From Tetrapyrgos nigripes (taxonomy: Eukaryota > Basidiomycota > Agaricomycetes > Agaricales > Campanellaceae), in assembly GCA_013368315.1 (NCBI GenBank), contig JAACJM010000007.1:682001-746000 (forward strand): 64,000 nucleotides of DNA. Direction: 5' to 3'. The translations under genes were made by a program, and so were the position numbers. Every line of letters begins with the position of its first letter. Position 1 is the first letter of the stretch. Shown here piece after piece: positions 46,180 to 59,928 of this stretch. The notes under the pieces are model-generated. The model ran no database searches and had not been told where the DNA came from. It saw only the letters and a program-made list of their open reading frames with translations.

Positions 46180-48140
46180 ATGAAGGCGTTTTTCAAAGGT
46201 TTCGGTTTGACATCGCTTTTTGCGTTGTCCGTAGTTAAGGGCAATTCCAGCTCCAGCATTATTCATAGTATCCTTCAAAATGCCCGTGCAGGTCAGTTCC
46301 TCCGTCGATACGCGTACGGACCTGACACGACACTTACGGCATTTGGCGTTTTTAGACAACATCGACCTCACAGTACTCCCCTTCCTCAACGATTCCCTTG
46401 ACTCGATAGTCGAAACCTACGCCAATGCCAACAACACCTCCAAGCGCCAGGGAAATGGTACAATCATCGATACTCATGCTCATGTAGTTCCGGACTGGTA
46501 TAGAGCTATTCAGCCAACTACGGGTTCGTCCTTCTACCCCCTCATTTCCAATTTTCCATACTCAAGACTCACTTTTGCTTCATCAGGCGGAAACCCCACC
46601 CCTTCCTGGGACCTCACCAACTGGCTCTCCTTCCTAGACACCGAAGGCATCGGCCGCGCCATCTTCTCCTTCTCCGCTCCCTCCGCCAACGTCTTCCCTA
46701 CCAACAAAACACTTACCATTGCCCTGGCTCGCCTAATGAACGAACACCTCCACGCCATCTCCCTTGCCGTTCCCAATCAGCTTCAATTCTACGCACATGT
46801 ACCCCTCCCCTACGCAGACGAAGCTATCGTCGAAGCAAAATACGCTGTAGAAAAGTTGGGTGCGGTGGGGTTCTTTTTGACCAGTAATTTCGAGGATAAT
46901 TATTTGGGGAATGAAGCGTTGAGGCCATTTTTGGCAGCGCTGGATGGGATGGAAAAGAGGCAGATTGTGTATGTGCATCCGACGACGCCGGTCATGAAGG
47001 TGAATGGGGAGTTGGTGGAAGCGAATCCGACGGTGTATCCGTCGGGGAATATCGAGTTTTAGTGAGTTGACTACCTTCCCTTCCCAGTTGCCGAGTATAG
47101 GTTGGATGCTTACACAGCGGTTTGGGAATGAAGCTTTGAAACAGCGCGGACTTTGGAAGATTTAATTTTAACACAGACGATGCTCAACTTTACAAACATT
47201 GACTATATCATCCCACACGGTGAGTTACAATCTATGGATTTGTCTCTTTCTCGTTCTGACCTCTAGCCCGTTAACACAGTTGGCGGCGCCTTCGCCTCGG
47301 TTATCGACAGACTGATGAAAAGCAACCCTGCGACGTATAACACTAACCTCGAGGTTCTTCAAACTCGGTATGTGTAGTCCTCTTTTCTCATTTTCTCATT
47401 TTCCTGCATTTCCCTGCATTTTCCTCCGATGTACGATGTCCTTATGCTCATTCTGCATGCAGATTCTGGTGGGACTCCGCCGGTCCGACATATTTCCATC
47501 AAATCGCAGGATTACTAGCTTATGGGATTCCGACGAGTCGCCTTCTTTTCGGCACTGTGAGTGCTTCTCTGTCTTGCTATTAATCTAAAATCTTTCTACT
47601 CCATCGTCTCTATTCCAATCTCTCTATACTCCATGTGGTTTTAGGTCTTCTGGTCTTCTTTTCACTTGAGACCATGCCCATGGGGAGTAAATTTCTCCGC
47701 CCTGCGAAATATCAGTTTCCGATCTTCTGGTCTTCTTTTCACTTGAGACCCATGCCCATGGGAGTAAATTTCTTCGCCCTGTAAAATATCAGTCTACGCA
47801 TATACTTTCCGATGGGTACTCAATACACAAAGGTCTCGTTCGTGGCTCTGCATCTCCCTTTACGATGCCTTTATTGCTTTCACATTTCACATTTCTTATT
47901 TTTCTTTTTCTACCCGACCCTCGCTCTCACCAAGTATACCAAGTACTAACATCATACTAAATAACTCATCACGATTCACAGGACTTCCCCTACGCCCCCT
48001 CATTCACACAAGCTGGGTCGCTAGCAGCTATTCAAGGCTCTGATTTGCTTTCGGGTGATGATAAGACCAAGCTGTTTACGACGAATGCGGAAGGGCTTTT
48101 TGGGGAGACTAGCGCTGGTGGTGGGCCAAGGAGAAGATAG
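46180..48140 (+). CDS. Secreted metal-dependent amidohydrolase (ACMSD/decarboxylase-like), 393 aa
   Basis: Exons 46180-46291, 46356-46523, 46587-47061, 47134-47219, 47280-47367, 47463-47556 and 47982-48140 sum to 1182 nt. A hydrophobic N-terminus (MKAFFKGFGLTSLFALSVVK) acts as signal peptide. The TIM-barrel fold of amidohydrolase 2 is shown by DTHAHVVP (metal His-x-His), YVHPTTP, IIPHVGGAF and the metal Asp in GTDFPYAP, the same set as in aminocarboxymuconate-semialdehyde and gamma-resorcylate decarboxylases. It would decarboxylate or hydrolyse an aromatic acid, possibly outside the cell; the substrate cannot be told. The Asp codon of GTDFPYAP is split from GT by a 425 nt intron, unusually long for this window. 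Confidence 0.85.
47646..47793 (+). repeat. 71-bp tandem duplication inside an intron
   Basis: Two near-identical units, 47646-47716 and 47723-47793, each running from TCTTCTGGTCTTCTTTTCAC to AAATATCAGT with about six differences. They inflate the last intron of the amidohydrolase gene. Confidence 0.9.
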
Positions 48141-50815
48141 ATATTAGAAGAGAAGGGCGAAAATTCGTCAAAGGCCTAGGGCAGTAGAAGATGTAGTCGT
48201 GCAAATGGACGTTGGACATCAGGGAGTGACTGACGAGGGCTGTACTAACTCAAATTCTACGGACACATACGGCTCCGTGTACTACATATTTTTTTCGCTT
48301 TGGGTTCTTACTTACACTTAGGTGGATTGGAGTGGATAGCTTTGTGTTTATATGTCAATTATTGGATAGACTCATTCAACCATATAAGTACCAGTATACC
48401 CAGTGAAAACCGACTCTGGTTTTTCTGGCGAAAAGTCTTGAAATCTTGAAGTCTGCGTCTTTCGGTGTAGTTCTGGACGATGCTGAGATTTTCTGTATAT
48501 TTCTGTAGCAGTCACTGGGCTGGTCAAGCTACGGCGAAATTTTTTTGGTCAGACCAAAGGGTGATTGCAGATCAAGGAGATGTGGGCCACTACTACATGT
48601 GGCAATGACGAGGCCCAAAGTGAGTGGCGAGCGCTGAAATGACTGCTCGGTACCGGCTTCTATCAGATTCCGAGCCGGAAATTAGTTGAGAAATCCTATA
48701 CTTCCATGTATCCAAATTGCATAGCCACACGAGCCTCAGATTAAGAGTCCCTCGGGCCCTAAACATATCCTATCCTATCCTAAAGCTTAAAGGGCCTCGT
48801 AACTCAGAAAAGGGACGATACGCGACTTGGACTGTCGTCACCGCGATATTTCACGATGCAGAGTTAATGCACATTGCAATCCCTGCTAAATTCAAACTCC
48901 GACGCTCTGCCAAAAAAAATGGTACTGAGCTCGGCTTTAACCTACGTCCCCCCTGTCCTTTGGTTTGTGTGAGGAGAATTGATCCTTAGGCATGTATAAA
49001 CACTTTCTGGTTTGTAGAATTTTTTGTTGGTGAGGAGAAGTCCAATATTTCGCTATTTTGGAGCAGATATTGGCCGATATCTTTGGTTTGGGAGATAAAT
49101 CGAAAATTCTACAAATTAGACTCGAAAGGGATTGTATTTAAGTTTTAGATGCATTAGTAGGATTTGGAGGGATGAAGAGGAACTCCATGTTAAAAAAGAT
49201 GATTTTCGAGGAAGGGCAGGGAAATTGGGCGCGGGAGACCGGCCCGGTGACCGCACCTCTCTTCTTCTCATTCATTTTGTTGCCTCCTTCTACTATTTCA
49301 TCTAAGAAATACTACCATGTCTCGGAGCTTAGGTATAGATGAGGGATGCACAGTAGACCTGTCTGTCGACGCAGACGAGGCTTCGTCGAGCTCTCCACCT
49401 ACCGTGGGAACGCGACTTCTGAATCGGGAAGGTCCACTTTTCCAGTCACAGATTTCTGGCGGGGGTTGCCTAGGACCAGAGTTAATGATTTCCTTCATCA
49501 CAGTGGCACCTACTTATTGCTTACCGACATGCTGAACTCGCCCTACGCTACCCGGCTTACGCTCTACAGTGCCCGTCGAACGTATGCCTACTGCATCATA
49601 CGTGAGTCTATTGCGATGGCGGAAAGGGGCAAACATTCATGGTTCTTAGACCTTCGGTGGATGCTACTATTGAGAACTCCAATAGTATGTACCATCTGCA
49701 TTACCAATCCCGGCCCCTCCGTGGAAGATATTCTCATTCCTGAGAAATTGTCAGATTTCCAGACAAGGGTAAGAAATGCCTACTGCACAAGGTAGAGGAA
49801 GGGCTGAGTAAAGCGTTCCAAAAAAACAAATCTACTACAATTTCGGAAGGAACCCAGTGATGATGGTCACAGTGTAAGCTACAAGACTATATGTATGCGC
49901 CAATACCTGAAGGACATTATGAATCGACAGCACAGAAAGGCACTTACATCAGCCTTATGCGGTAACTCTTCCCTGGCTATCGAACGTCTTTAATGGAGTG
50001 ACCATCATTGAAGGAAAGTACCAACTGAAGAGCGAGTACGTCGGCTTTGCCGAACCCGCCTTGAAACGCCGTAACACGCAGCCATGAGCCCCTCAGGGAG
50101 CTAAGAAACGAATTTCTTGGTTCTATGCGGCCTGTCCTCGCAAATTCTATAGCGCGCACGCTGACATTGTAGCATTTCTCTGCTGCATTGTCTCGTAGAA
50201 ATCTGCTTTCTCCGTCACGACAAAATACGTACACAACGTGCTCAGTGTATACGATGGTACACCGGTGCGCTATAGACGTTCGACCTTCTCAATGTACATG
50301 TATGTAGATCAGCTGTTTTCCGTATGATACTATTACCGGTAACTCTAATAATGTATCCTCAGCGGTGGTACGATCGGGGCGGATTGACGGTGGACCTCTC
50401 GTCTTGCTCGCGATTGGGTTCTACAACATCATATATCCTCATATATCATCCCAGGAACCTAGACCTACATCAGCGCTTCCTGGACCCCTGGCGTATCAGT
50501 TTTTGGTCCCAGCCCGGGTAATAAGTAGACTCCTCCTCCTCCTCCTCCTCCTTAGATCCAGCAACTTACAGCTGCGTTGTACATGTGTGCTAACGCTGCA
50601 ATACATAACCCTAACCCTGACATCTAACACCTAATGAAAAATCAATTTGGCTATCTACGCCTAACACCTAACACCTAGCCGCTTTGGCCACGCTTAGTAG
50701 CCTCATGATCATGTCCACATCCATCCGGGTCCCTTCGTTTTCCATTTCGTACGCTATCTACTGACTAAGAGTTTGAGCTTCTCTTTCGCTGGACTCCTTA
50801 CTTGCGTATAGTCTC
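48141..50815. other. 2.7 kb gene-poor region
   Basis: 3' flank of the amidohydrolase, then mixed unique sequence. A plus-strand pair of overlapping frames at 49317-49795 (starting MSRSLGIDEG or further down DFWRGLPRTR) could be a short decayed gene but has no recognisable domain. A TCC microsatellite lies at about 50531-50552. Nothing else is supported. Confidence 0.4.
50600..50680 (+). repeat. Telomere-like CCCTAA and CACCTAA repeats
   Basis: ATAACCCTAACCCTGACATC is followed by ACACCTAATG and CGCCTAACACCTAACACCTA. Two perfect CCCTAA units plus degenerate variants, 140 bp before the hAT element. Fungal telomeres are commonly TTAGGG. Confidence 0.6.
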
Positions 50816-50823
50816 TCACCGCC
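50816..50823 (+). repeat. Target-site duplication, left (TCACCGCC)
   Basis: Perfect 8-bp copy of 51880-51887, directly outside the left end of the hAT element. Eight bases is the diagnostic length for hAT insertions. Confidence 0.95.
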
Positions 50824-51879
50824 TAGGGTTGGGAAAGTCCGGTTCAGTCCGGTTCAGAGACAAATCTTTCGAACGCCGGACTGAACTTGGCGTCCAGTTC
50901 ACAAATTTCTCGAACTTTGGACTGGACTTCAAGTTCAGTGGACTTTAGTCCAGTTCGAGTCCAAGTCAAGTTCGGACGCGTCCGAACCCCTTTCTCGCCC
51001 GATATGGCCGAAAACGCTTGTAAACGGTAGCTATGATAGATACTTACTGTAAGTAGTAATATCATCAAATACTCTTTCTGGATGACACTATACCATTCCT
51101 CCCCGTCAGATTCACTGTCCTCGTCTTCTCCAAAACAATATTCTTCCAAAGCTTTTTGAAGGTCCTTTACATGCTCAGAAGCTTGCCGATGAGCGGAAAT
51201 ATGTCCATTGCAGTAAGCAGCTTTGAGAGTCTGAGTGGCTGCAAACATTTCGGGTTTCAGCCTATTGCGAGACTTGTGATCAGTGAGGCCTGCACTAGAG
51301 AATGCTCCCTCTGACGGTGTTCCAGATCCCTGGATGGCGAGATAATCCCGCGCCATGTGTCAAAGTGTAGGATAAGTATCCTGATGATGCTTTAGGACTC
51401 AAAATCAGAACCACATTGCAAACAAGTTGATCAGAAAACTTACACCCCACCACCGAATGACATCCAATTCATTTACTTTACCATCTTCCCCTTGTGGCTG
51501 CAGACCTGATACTTTGCCTGTAACTCAGTGGACAATGCCAATGCTACTCTCATTTGGCTAGCAGCGTTGCCTTCATTGAGAAGCTGACTAAAGCACACAG
51601 ATAATCTTGGCGCAAAACCGACGGAGAGCGCACATGGTGGTTGAAGACAAAGACACAATTCGGGTGCCTTAAAAATCTGTCCCACTCGGCTTCAAATTTT
51701 ACCGGTCCGAACGTGTTCGGACGCGTTCGGATGCGTCCACCAATTCCAATGACTCGTTGGACCGTGAACTGAACTTGTGGTCCGGTTCTCAGAATTTCTG
51801 AACTTTGAGTTGGACTACAGGTTCAGTCCAGTGAAGTTCGGTCCGGACCAAAGTTCAGGACCGAACTTTCCCAACCCTA
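50824..51879 (-). mobile_element. hAT-type DNA transposon, 1056 bp, internally deleted
   Basis: Ends are inverted: left TAGGGTTGGGAAAGTCCGGT, right (complement) TAGGGTTGGGAAAGTTCGGT, with one mismatch in the first 19 bases. Many subterminal copies of GGTTCAGTCC/GTTCAGTCCAG-like motifs lie within ~180 bp of each end. A perfect 8-bp duplication flanks it. The interior keeps only the C-terminal part of a hAT transposase on the minus strand. It is therefore non-autonomous but structurally complete for mobilisation in trans. It lies just upstream of the aldehyde dehydrogenase gene. Confidence 0.92.
50990..51475 (-). pseudogene. hAT transposase C-terminal remnant
   Basis: The minus strand reads VNELDVIRWWG, an intron-like gap (GTAAGT ... 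ATCAG) then MARDYLAIQGSGTPSEGAFS and SAGLTDHKSRNRLKPEMF, the hAT C-terminal dimerisation signature (usual form LARDYLAIQGSSVPSERAFS). Faults: TGA just before the HMARDYL motif and Gly for Arg in PSEGAFS. The catalytic DDE region is absent. A further frame (51685-51473) may be more of the same but is not recognisable. Confidence 0.8.
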
Positions 51880-51887
51880 TCACCGCC
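51880..51887 (+). repeat. Target-site duplication, right (TCACCGCC)
   Basis: Partner of 50816-50823, directly outside the right end of the hAT element. Confidence 0.95.
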
Positions 51888-51955
51888 AGACCCTAGCTAA
51901 CTTCCGTATATGAGGGTAGGAATTTTCGAAGACTCCCCAACACTCCGTGTTCACT

Positions 51956-54249
<2,294 letters not shown>

Positions 54250-55852
54250 TTACAAACATTCGGTTTTAGTGTATTATCACAAGTGTCAAGTGTAGGAAGT
54301 AGGTTGAAAGTACGGTTTAAGGATTGTACTTTGCTTACTAAGCTCAGACGCGCCCAACCGAGACACTCATCTCAACCACCATCATCCTCTCTGTATCTGT
54401 CTGGGCTCACTCTCCGCGCCCTGTCCTCGACCAGCGCTCGCCATCTATGACCTCTTGCATCCCTCTACTGCAACGCCCAGCAAAACGCGTCGGTGCATTG
54501 GATACCCCGACCTCTACAGCGAATGCATGCGCCAGGACCGGTTAGGAATCTATAGCTCGAGGGATATGGCGAGGTGAGAAGGTAGTAACGAAAACGTTGT
54601 ATGGGGTATGGAGCCTTTCTGGTGTGTCCTCTCTCAATTTCTTGTTTTCCTCGCTCATATGATTCAAGATTGTCTTAACCCTACCTGACCGGGTGCTTTC
54701 CTTCGTATTTCCGGCATCCTCTTGCTATTTGGTGGGTGTATGCTGCATGTATGTGCGTACATTTTGAGGTATGTACGCGTCAAATCCTTCTCAACGCGTT
54801 CACGTTTGGTAGCATAAGTCGGTTGGTAGTCGGCTAGCGCTTCGGCTTGGAGTGAGGTAGGTTTCTGTCATTCTTTCCAGACATGCCTTGCTCTAATCGT
54901 CATCTTCCAGCACTACTGCGTATTTCTGGGTGGCAGAAGAAGAGAGGTAAACCGTAAAGGGGTATGTATGGCCAGTCTTTCCTAGCCTATAGCAGTGACC
55001 TGTCGCTGAGTGTGTTTATTTGCCTGCACCTTACCCAGAAATCACCAGAACAAAAATCCGGTATATGTACACTAGTTTCTGGGACTTTGACTGAGAGGAA
55101 AACTCGAATCCAGATTTCCTTCGAATTTCCGGAAATATACAGAAATATACAGAAAACCCGCAGTCAATTTTCACTGGGAGCTTTACCCATCAAATATGGG
55201 CACTTGTATCCAGATGGACAATTCGAAGGATTGGATTAGCAAGTGCCCCCTCGTTGCAGCATTCCTCCTGTGTTGGCAGTGACGCGTGACAGTCAGAAGC
55301 GATCAAACTGCAACTTGTCTCAAACTCTCATCTCATGTTGCCCGTGGCAACTCGATTTTATGAGCTCATCATGATGCACGATAGCGTCGTAAGATTTGGG
55401 GAAGGATCAAGTCGTCGTTTGTCGGGACATTGGGGATCGATTCTAACGCTGGATTGAAGATCACGTCTAGTCGCAGCAACCAACTTGGAACGCTGCAGCC
55501 TCGCCCATCATAATACCTATCTGTGGAAGCTTTGGCGCAGCTAGCTTGGAATCTGCAGTGTATGTTGGCCCCTCCTTTTATCGTTATCGTTTCAAATTTG
55601 AGAATCTCCAATGTAGACATGTCGAGTGGAGCAACGCGACTAGTTTCACTGTCAAATTAAGGTCCTCAGGTCGATCGAAACAGCGTCAACGTCAAGCTCT
55701 CGAAGCTGCATGCAGCTTCATACGACGTATAAAGACTCCGGCACCTGTCGCTGTTTCTTTAGAGTAATCCCCAATACCTATCCACGCTCTATAATCACTC
55801 TATAATCTTCTCTCTCCTCTTCTAATCTTCCTATCTACCCTACATTATCACT
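54250..55852. other. 1.6 kb intergenic region
   Basis: 3' flank of ALDH and upstream region of the repeat-protein gene, with CT-rich leader (TCTCTCCTCTTCTAATCTTCC) just before 55853. Short open frames have no domain. No RNA or element was recognised. Confidence 0.4.
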
Positions 55853-57262
55853 ATGCGTCCCGCTGCCGCTCTCACTATCCTCACTGGTGTAGCCGTGTCC
55901 TTGGCTGCCCCTATCTCCCCTTTGGCCCTCCCTACCACGCCATCGGACAGTACCTTCCTCTCCACACCAAACACCCCCACCGTGCCTAACACCCCCACAA
56001 CTCCCGAGCTCCCAGCGATGAACATGAACAACATTTCCGAGGCAGGCCTCCCCACTATTCCTACTATCTCCACCACCCCTAGTCTCAACACGCTCGACCT
56101 CCCCGCTATCCCCCAACTCCCTACTACCCCTGATGTTTCTAACATCAAGCAGGGCCTCTCTGCCATCCCGCAGCTCCCTAACATCCCGGCCATGCCTCCC
56201 TCCAACGGCCTCCCCACCATTTCTACCATCCCTGATGTGTTCAGCATCAAGGAGAGTATCGGCATCTCCGCTACGTCTGAGCTCCCTACCATGCCCATGA
56301 ACATTCCCGGGGTGCCAGCGATGCCACAGGTTCCCTCTGTCAACGGCGCCGGTCTCCTCACCATCCCTAACGTCAACGCTCCTAGTCTCAACACCCGAGA
56401 CATTCCTACTATCCCTGAGCTCTCAGAGATACAGTCTTTGAAGTCTATCGATGATATCGTCAAATACATTAACGAACGGGATATCCTTGCGTTGACCAAC
56501 GCAGAATCTGTCTCTGGCTCTGTCGACGGTGTCAGTCCCCCCACCATCCCCACCATTCCTAACGTTCCCAGTCTGCCTCTCGATCTCAACACTCGAGATG
56601 TCCCCTCTATCCCCACTATCCCCCAACTCCCTGCCATTCCCGATGTGTCCAGCATTAAGCAGACCGTCGGTGCCGGCGTCCCCTCTACTATCGCTAACGT
56701 TAACGTTCCGCAGATGCCCGCGATGCCCACTGTAAACGGCCTCCCTACCATGAACGTTCCGCAGATGCCAGCTATGCCAGCTGTCGGCACCCTCCCTACC
56801 ATCCCCAACGTTAGCCTTCCCAACGTACCTAGTCTGAACACTCGCTCAGACACCCCCGGTCTTCCTACCACCCCCAACGTTAACCTTCCCCACACTCCTA
56901 GTCTCAACACTCGCTCAGACACTCCCACTCTTCCCCAACTCCCCAACCTCCCTACAATTCCTAACGTGAACGTCCTCAAGATGCCAGCTATGCCTGCTGT
57001 CAACGGTCTTCCTACCATCCCCAACGTGAACATCCCCGCTGTCCCAAAGCTCCCTACCGTGAACGTCCCAAAGCTCAGCACTCGCGACATCCCCGCTATC
57101 CCCGATCTTTCCAGCATCAAGCAGACCGTCAGCGTCCCTGCTAGTCCCCGACTCCCCACCGTCCCTGAGGTTTCCAGCATCGATACTGGGGCCGTGACTG
57201 GGACCATTCCTGCTGTTCCTGTTGTTCATCCCCCCATGCTTCCCAATCTCCCTCTGAACTAA
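55853..57262 (+). CDS. Secreted Pro/Thr/Asn tandem-repeat protein, 469 aa
   Basis: A single exon from ATG 55853. Signal peptide MRPAAALTILTGVAVSLAAP, then almost wholly degenerate repeats of about 9-14 residues of the type LPTIPNVN-, MPAMPAVNG-, SLNTRDIP- and DVSSIKQTV-. Hydrophobic residues recur every third position with Pro in between (L-P-T-I-P-x-V), a pattern fit for an extended or polyproline-like fibre rather than a globular fold. Dibasic sites are few; single Arg (NTRD, NTRS) recurs at repeat joints. No cysteine is visible in the repeats. Likely a wall-associated or secreted structural protein; no known function. Strong C-rich codon bias leaves the opposite strand open. Confidence 0.75.
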   Translation: MRPAAALTILTGVAVSLAAPISPLALPTTPSDSTFLSTPNTPTVPNTPTTPELPAMNMNNISEAGLPTIPTISTTPSLNTLDLPAIPQLPTTPDVSNIKQGLSAIPQLPNIPAMPPSNGLPTISTIPDVFSIKESIGISATSELPTMPMNIPGVPAMPQVPSVNGAGLLTIPNVNAPSLNTRDIPTIPELSEIQSLKSIDDIVKYINERDILALTNAESVSGSVDGVSPPTIPTIPNVPSLPLDLNTRDVPSIPTIPQLPAIPDVSSIKQTVGAGVPSTIANVNVPQMPAMPTVNGLPTMNVPQMPAMPAVGTLPTIPNVSLPNVPSLNTRSDTPGLPTTPNVNLPHTPSLNTRSDTPTLPQLPNLPTIPNVNVLKMPAMPAVNGLPTIPNVNIPAVPKLPTVNVPKLSTRDIPAIPDLSSIKQTVSVPASPRLPTVPEVSSIDTGAVTGTIPAVPVVHPPMLPNLPLN

Positions 57263-57664
57263 GGATTGATAGCGCTAGTAGCTGGAGGTGGTCGCTTGTA
57301 TATGTGTGACCTTTTAGACTTGGTAGTGGTATTCTATGCTCTACATGATATTTGCTCTATGCTTTACTTGTGCAATTATGCCTCGTATAAGTAACTACTA
57401 ATGATACAATATGCTTTGACGACTTCTCTTGCTAATGCTATAATATGACGACTATGACGGACTCGAGGATCGACATATGAGGCGGTCATAGGGGGTCATA
57501 ACTCGAGGTTGACTCGAAGTGAAAGAAGCAATTAGAGCTTGAACGCTTGAACAGGTGTAAGACTAGTGTCCCCTACGATACAAACGGAACCTGTGGGCCG
57601 TGAGATTACTAATACGAGTAGCCTAAAATAGAAAGAGATTGAAAGTCCGACAGTCCTCCGCTTC
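57263..57664. other. Intergenic region
   Basis: 3' flank of the repeat-protein gene and promoter of the F-box copy at 57665; nothing else is seen. Confidence 0.4.
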
Positions 57665-59288
57665 ATGGATCTTGACCGTGGCCAGTTCCAGTTCTTTGAA
57701 CCACCAGAGCATGAAATAAAACACATCAACAACTTATTTCGCTCCAACTACGGCTCCTGCACTCCTGACCCCGAACTCATCTCAAAGTCTCTAGACTCTC
57801 TCGCCCTAACGGAACGCGAAATACAAAGGACCTCGGATGACATACACAGACTGGAATCCCAGCTAGCTTGTCTGAAGGCGGAAAAGAGAGGCTTGGAGTG
57901 GAGAGCCGCTCGATATCGTTCTTTGCTGGCTCCAATCAGGTCACTTCCCCCAAAGATTATCACTCTTATCTTCGAGTCGTTCTGCAGTGAAGCTGCTACC
58001 TTTACAGAGACGCTCTGGTCTCCGCCAGCGCAGCTTTCTCATGTATGTTCAGGTTGGAGGGAGCTTGTGCGCGGGACTCCAATTCTTTGGTCGTCGATAC
58101 ACATCGAGGATGCTGTTCTGTACCACCCTTCCGAGAAGGTCATCTCCATGCTCACAACCCATATACACTTGTCACGGCAAACGCCTCTCAATCTCTCTAT
58201 CTCAATGTCGGGTCCTGGGGCGGTAGACCATGAGGACACTGCGCGACTCATACTGCAGATGCTTTTTGGTGAGTCGCGTCGTTGGAGGGAGGTCCATTTG
58301 GACCTGCATGAATTCTTTTACGACGACCTCGATGATCTCAGAGGAAATCTACCTTTACTTCAGGTCCTATACATTAATGATTGGGATAACGTGCCGGACC
58401 TGCATGCCTTTGAGATTGCAGAGAATCTCCGAGGGGTTTATTTGTCTTATGCTGCGGCAGACCTGGGACTCCCGTGGTCACAGATCACAGAGTTCTCTAT
58501 TGGCTCTGCATCTGCTAGCGAAGCTCTGGAGGGATTGTCTATGGCTACCGAAGCCCGCGAAGTCACACTTTACCGAACTAATCTGGACTACCTGCCCGAT
58601 GAATTCCCAATAGTTCATAATCTCAACTCTCTTTCCATCATCGTAGACCGTTGGGACCCGGATTTCCAGCAATTCTTTGATTGGCTCACTCTCCCCAATT
58701 TGACATCTCTCAGCATCACAGGCGCTGAAGAATCCCCTCCCCGCGCTTTCACCGACATCTACGACGACACTTTTCCCTCATTCATTGCTCGGTCATCATG
58801 TACCATTACCTCTCTCTCATTAATCGACCTTCCCCTCACAGACTCCGCTGCGATAGTACTGCTTTCCGCATTACCATCTCACTTCCCTAACAATCCACGA
58901 GCAAAGTGTCGGAACCCTTCCTTTCCAAAACACCATCCTCACCAACGCCTTCTTCAACTCGCTCACTATCGAACACCACAACGCGCTCTCAGACCGACAT
59001 TCTCCCTCTATGCAACTCCGACATCTACGTTCTCTAGACCTCTGCGTCCATGCGACGTTTCCTGCTAAAGTCATCGTGGATGTTGTGGTCTCGAGATGGA
59101 ATGGGAAGAAATCGAGGTATGATGCGGTGGTGGGTGTTGATAGTCTGGAGGTTATGGTTGTGGTTTTGAGGAGCAAGGATGCGGTGGTACTGGATGTACA
59201 GGAGTTGTGTGATGCGTTGGAGGTTTATAAGAGGTCGGGGCTAAGGTTTTCGTGCTCGTCAAAATGGTTGGAGAAGACGGAGGCGTGA
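57665..59288 (+). pseudogene. F-box-like paralog 5, diverged, frameshifted
   Basis: Same family as the array genes (INNLFRSNYGSCTPDPELIS, IRSLPPKIITLIFESFC, VCSGWRELVRGTPILWSSIH) but much more divergent, and 37 kb away. At about 58876-58880 (TTACCATCTCACTTCCC) two bases are missing against the family (ALPSLSSLTIHE), so the frame runs into FPNNPRAKCRNP and stops at 59068. The correct frame continues after it to 59288 with LRHLRSLDLCVHATFPAKVI and AVVLDVQELCDALEVYKR conserved. The predicted truncated product is 467 residues. A single break and a well-kept tail suggest a recent lesion or an assembly error. Confidence 0.8.
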
Positions 59289-59928
59289 GGATGGATGTTG
59301 CTATTGGTAGGGCAATTAGGATGCTGCCAGTGGGAGGAGATATACATGACTATCTACCGGTTGAATCAAATTGCTCGAGGATACCGTGTTCGTCCTCTTA
59401 CATCGCTACATATACATATAGCTGTGTTGGACTTTTACTACGTTGCTTGTTACTGTTGTTGTGTTTGCTTTATTACCAGGTTGTACCCGGTGATGTTGTC
59501 TAGGCTTTGATTCTGGTCTCTTTCCATTACGGACGACGTTACGGAGTACATACTTACACTTTCATCCTGAATTCTCTCAATCAATGACTATTTACCACCA
59601 GCTTTCCTTTCCTCATCAATGTTCAACGTCTAGTCGTCCTGTCTGGCGAGTCCAAGGGATCTCCCGATCGCTAACCTCGCTTGTCCGTTTTTTCTCAAGG
59701 CTCCAAGTCAATGTATCGATCGAAAAGTTCTTGAACAAAGTACAGCTCCCAATTGACACCCAATGAAATTCGGTTGTATCAAAATAGATCATAGATAACT
59801 AATGCTCGACTTTAATCGCAAGTTCCAATCAGAGATCCTGTACCGCAACTCTACCGTCATTCCAACTGCCTATTACTTAGTCGCACCTGCTCGAGCCTCA
59901 TGCATATGTACTGGTGCTGCTGAGCTGG
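59289..59928. other. Intergenic region
   Basis: 3' flanks of the F-box copy and of the peptide gene on the other strand. No gene recognised. Confidence 0.4.

Noticed and set aside
49317..49795. Possible short gene with two overlapping frames
   Set aside because: A frame change would be needed without a convincing intron; no recognisable domain.
55840..57207. 455-codon open frame antisense to the repeat protein
   Set aside because: It mirrors the C-rich codon use of the repeat gene (few TTA, CTA or TCA codons), has no signal or domain and begins inside the sense gene. An artefact of base composition.
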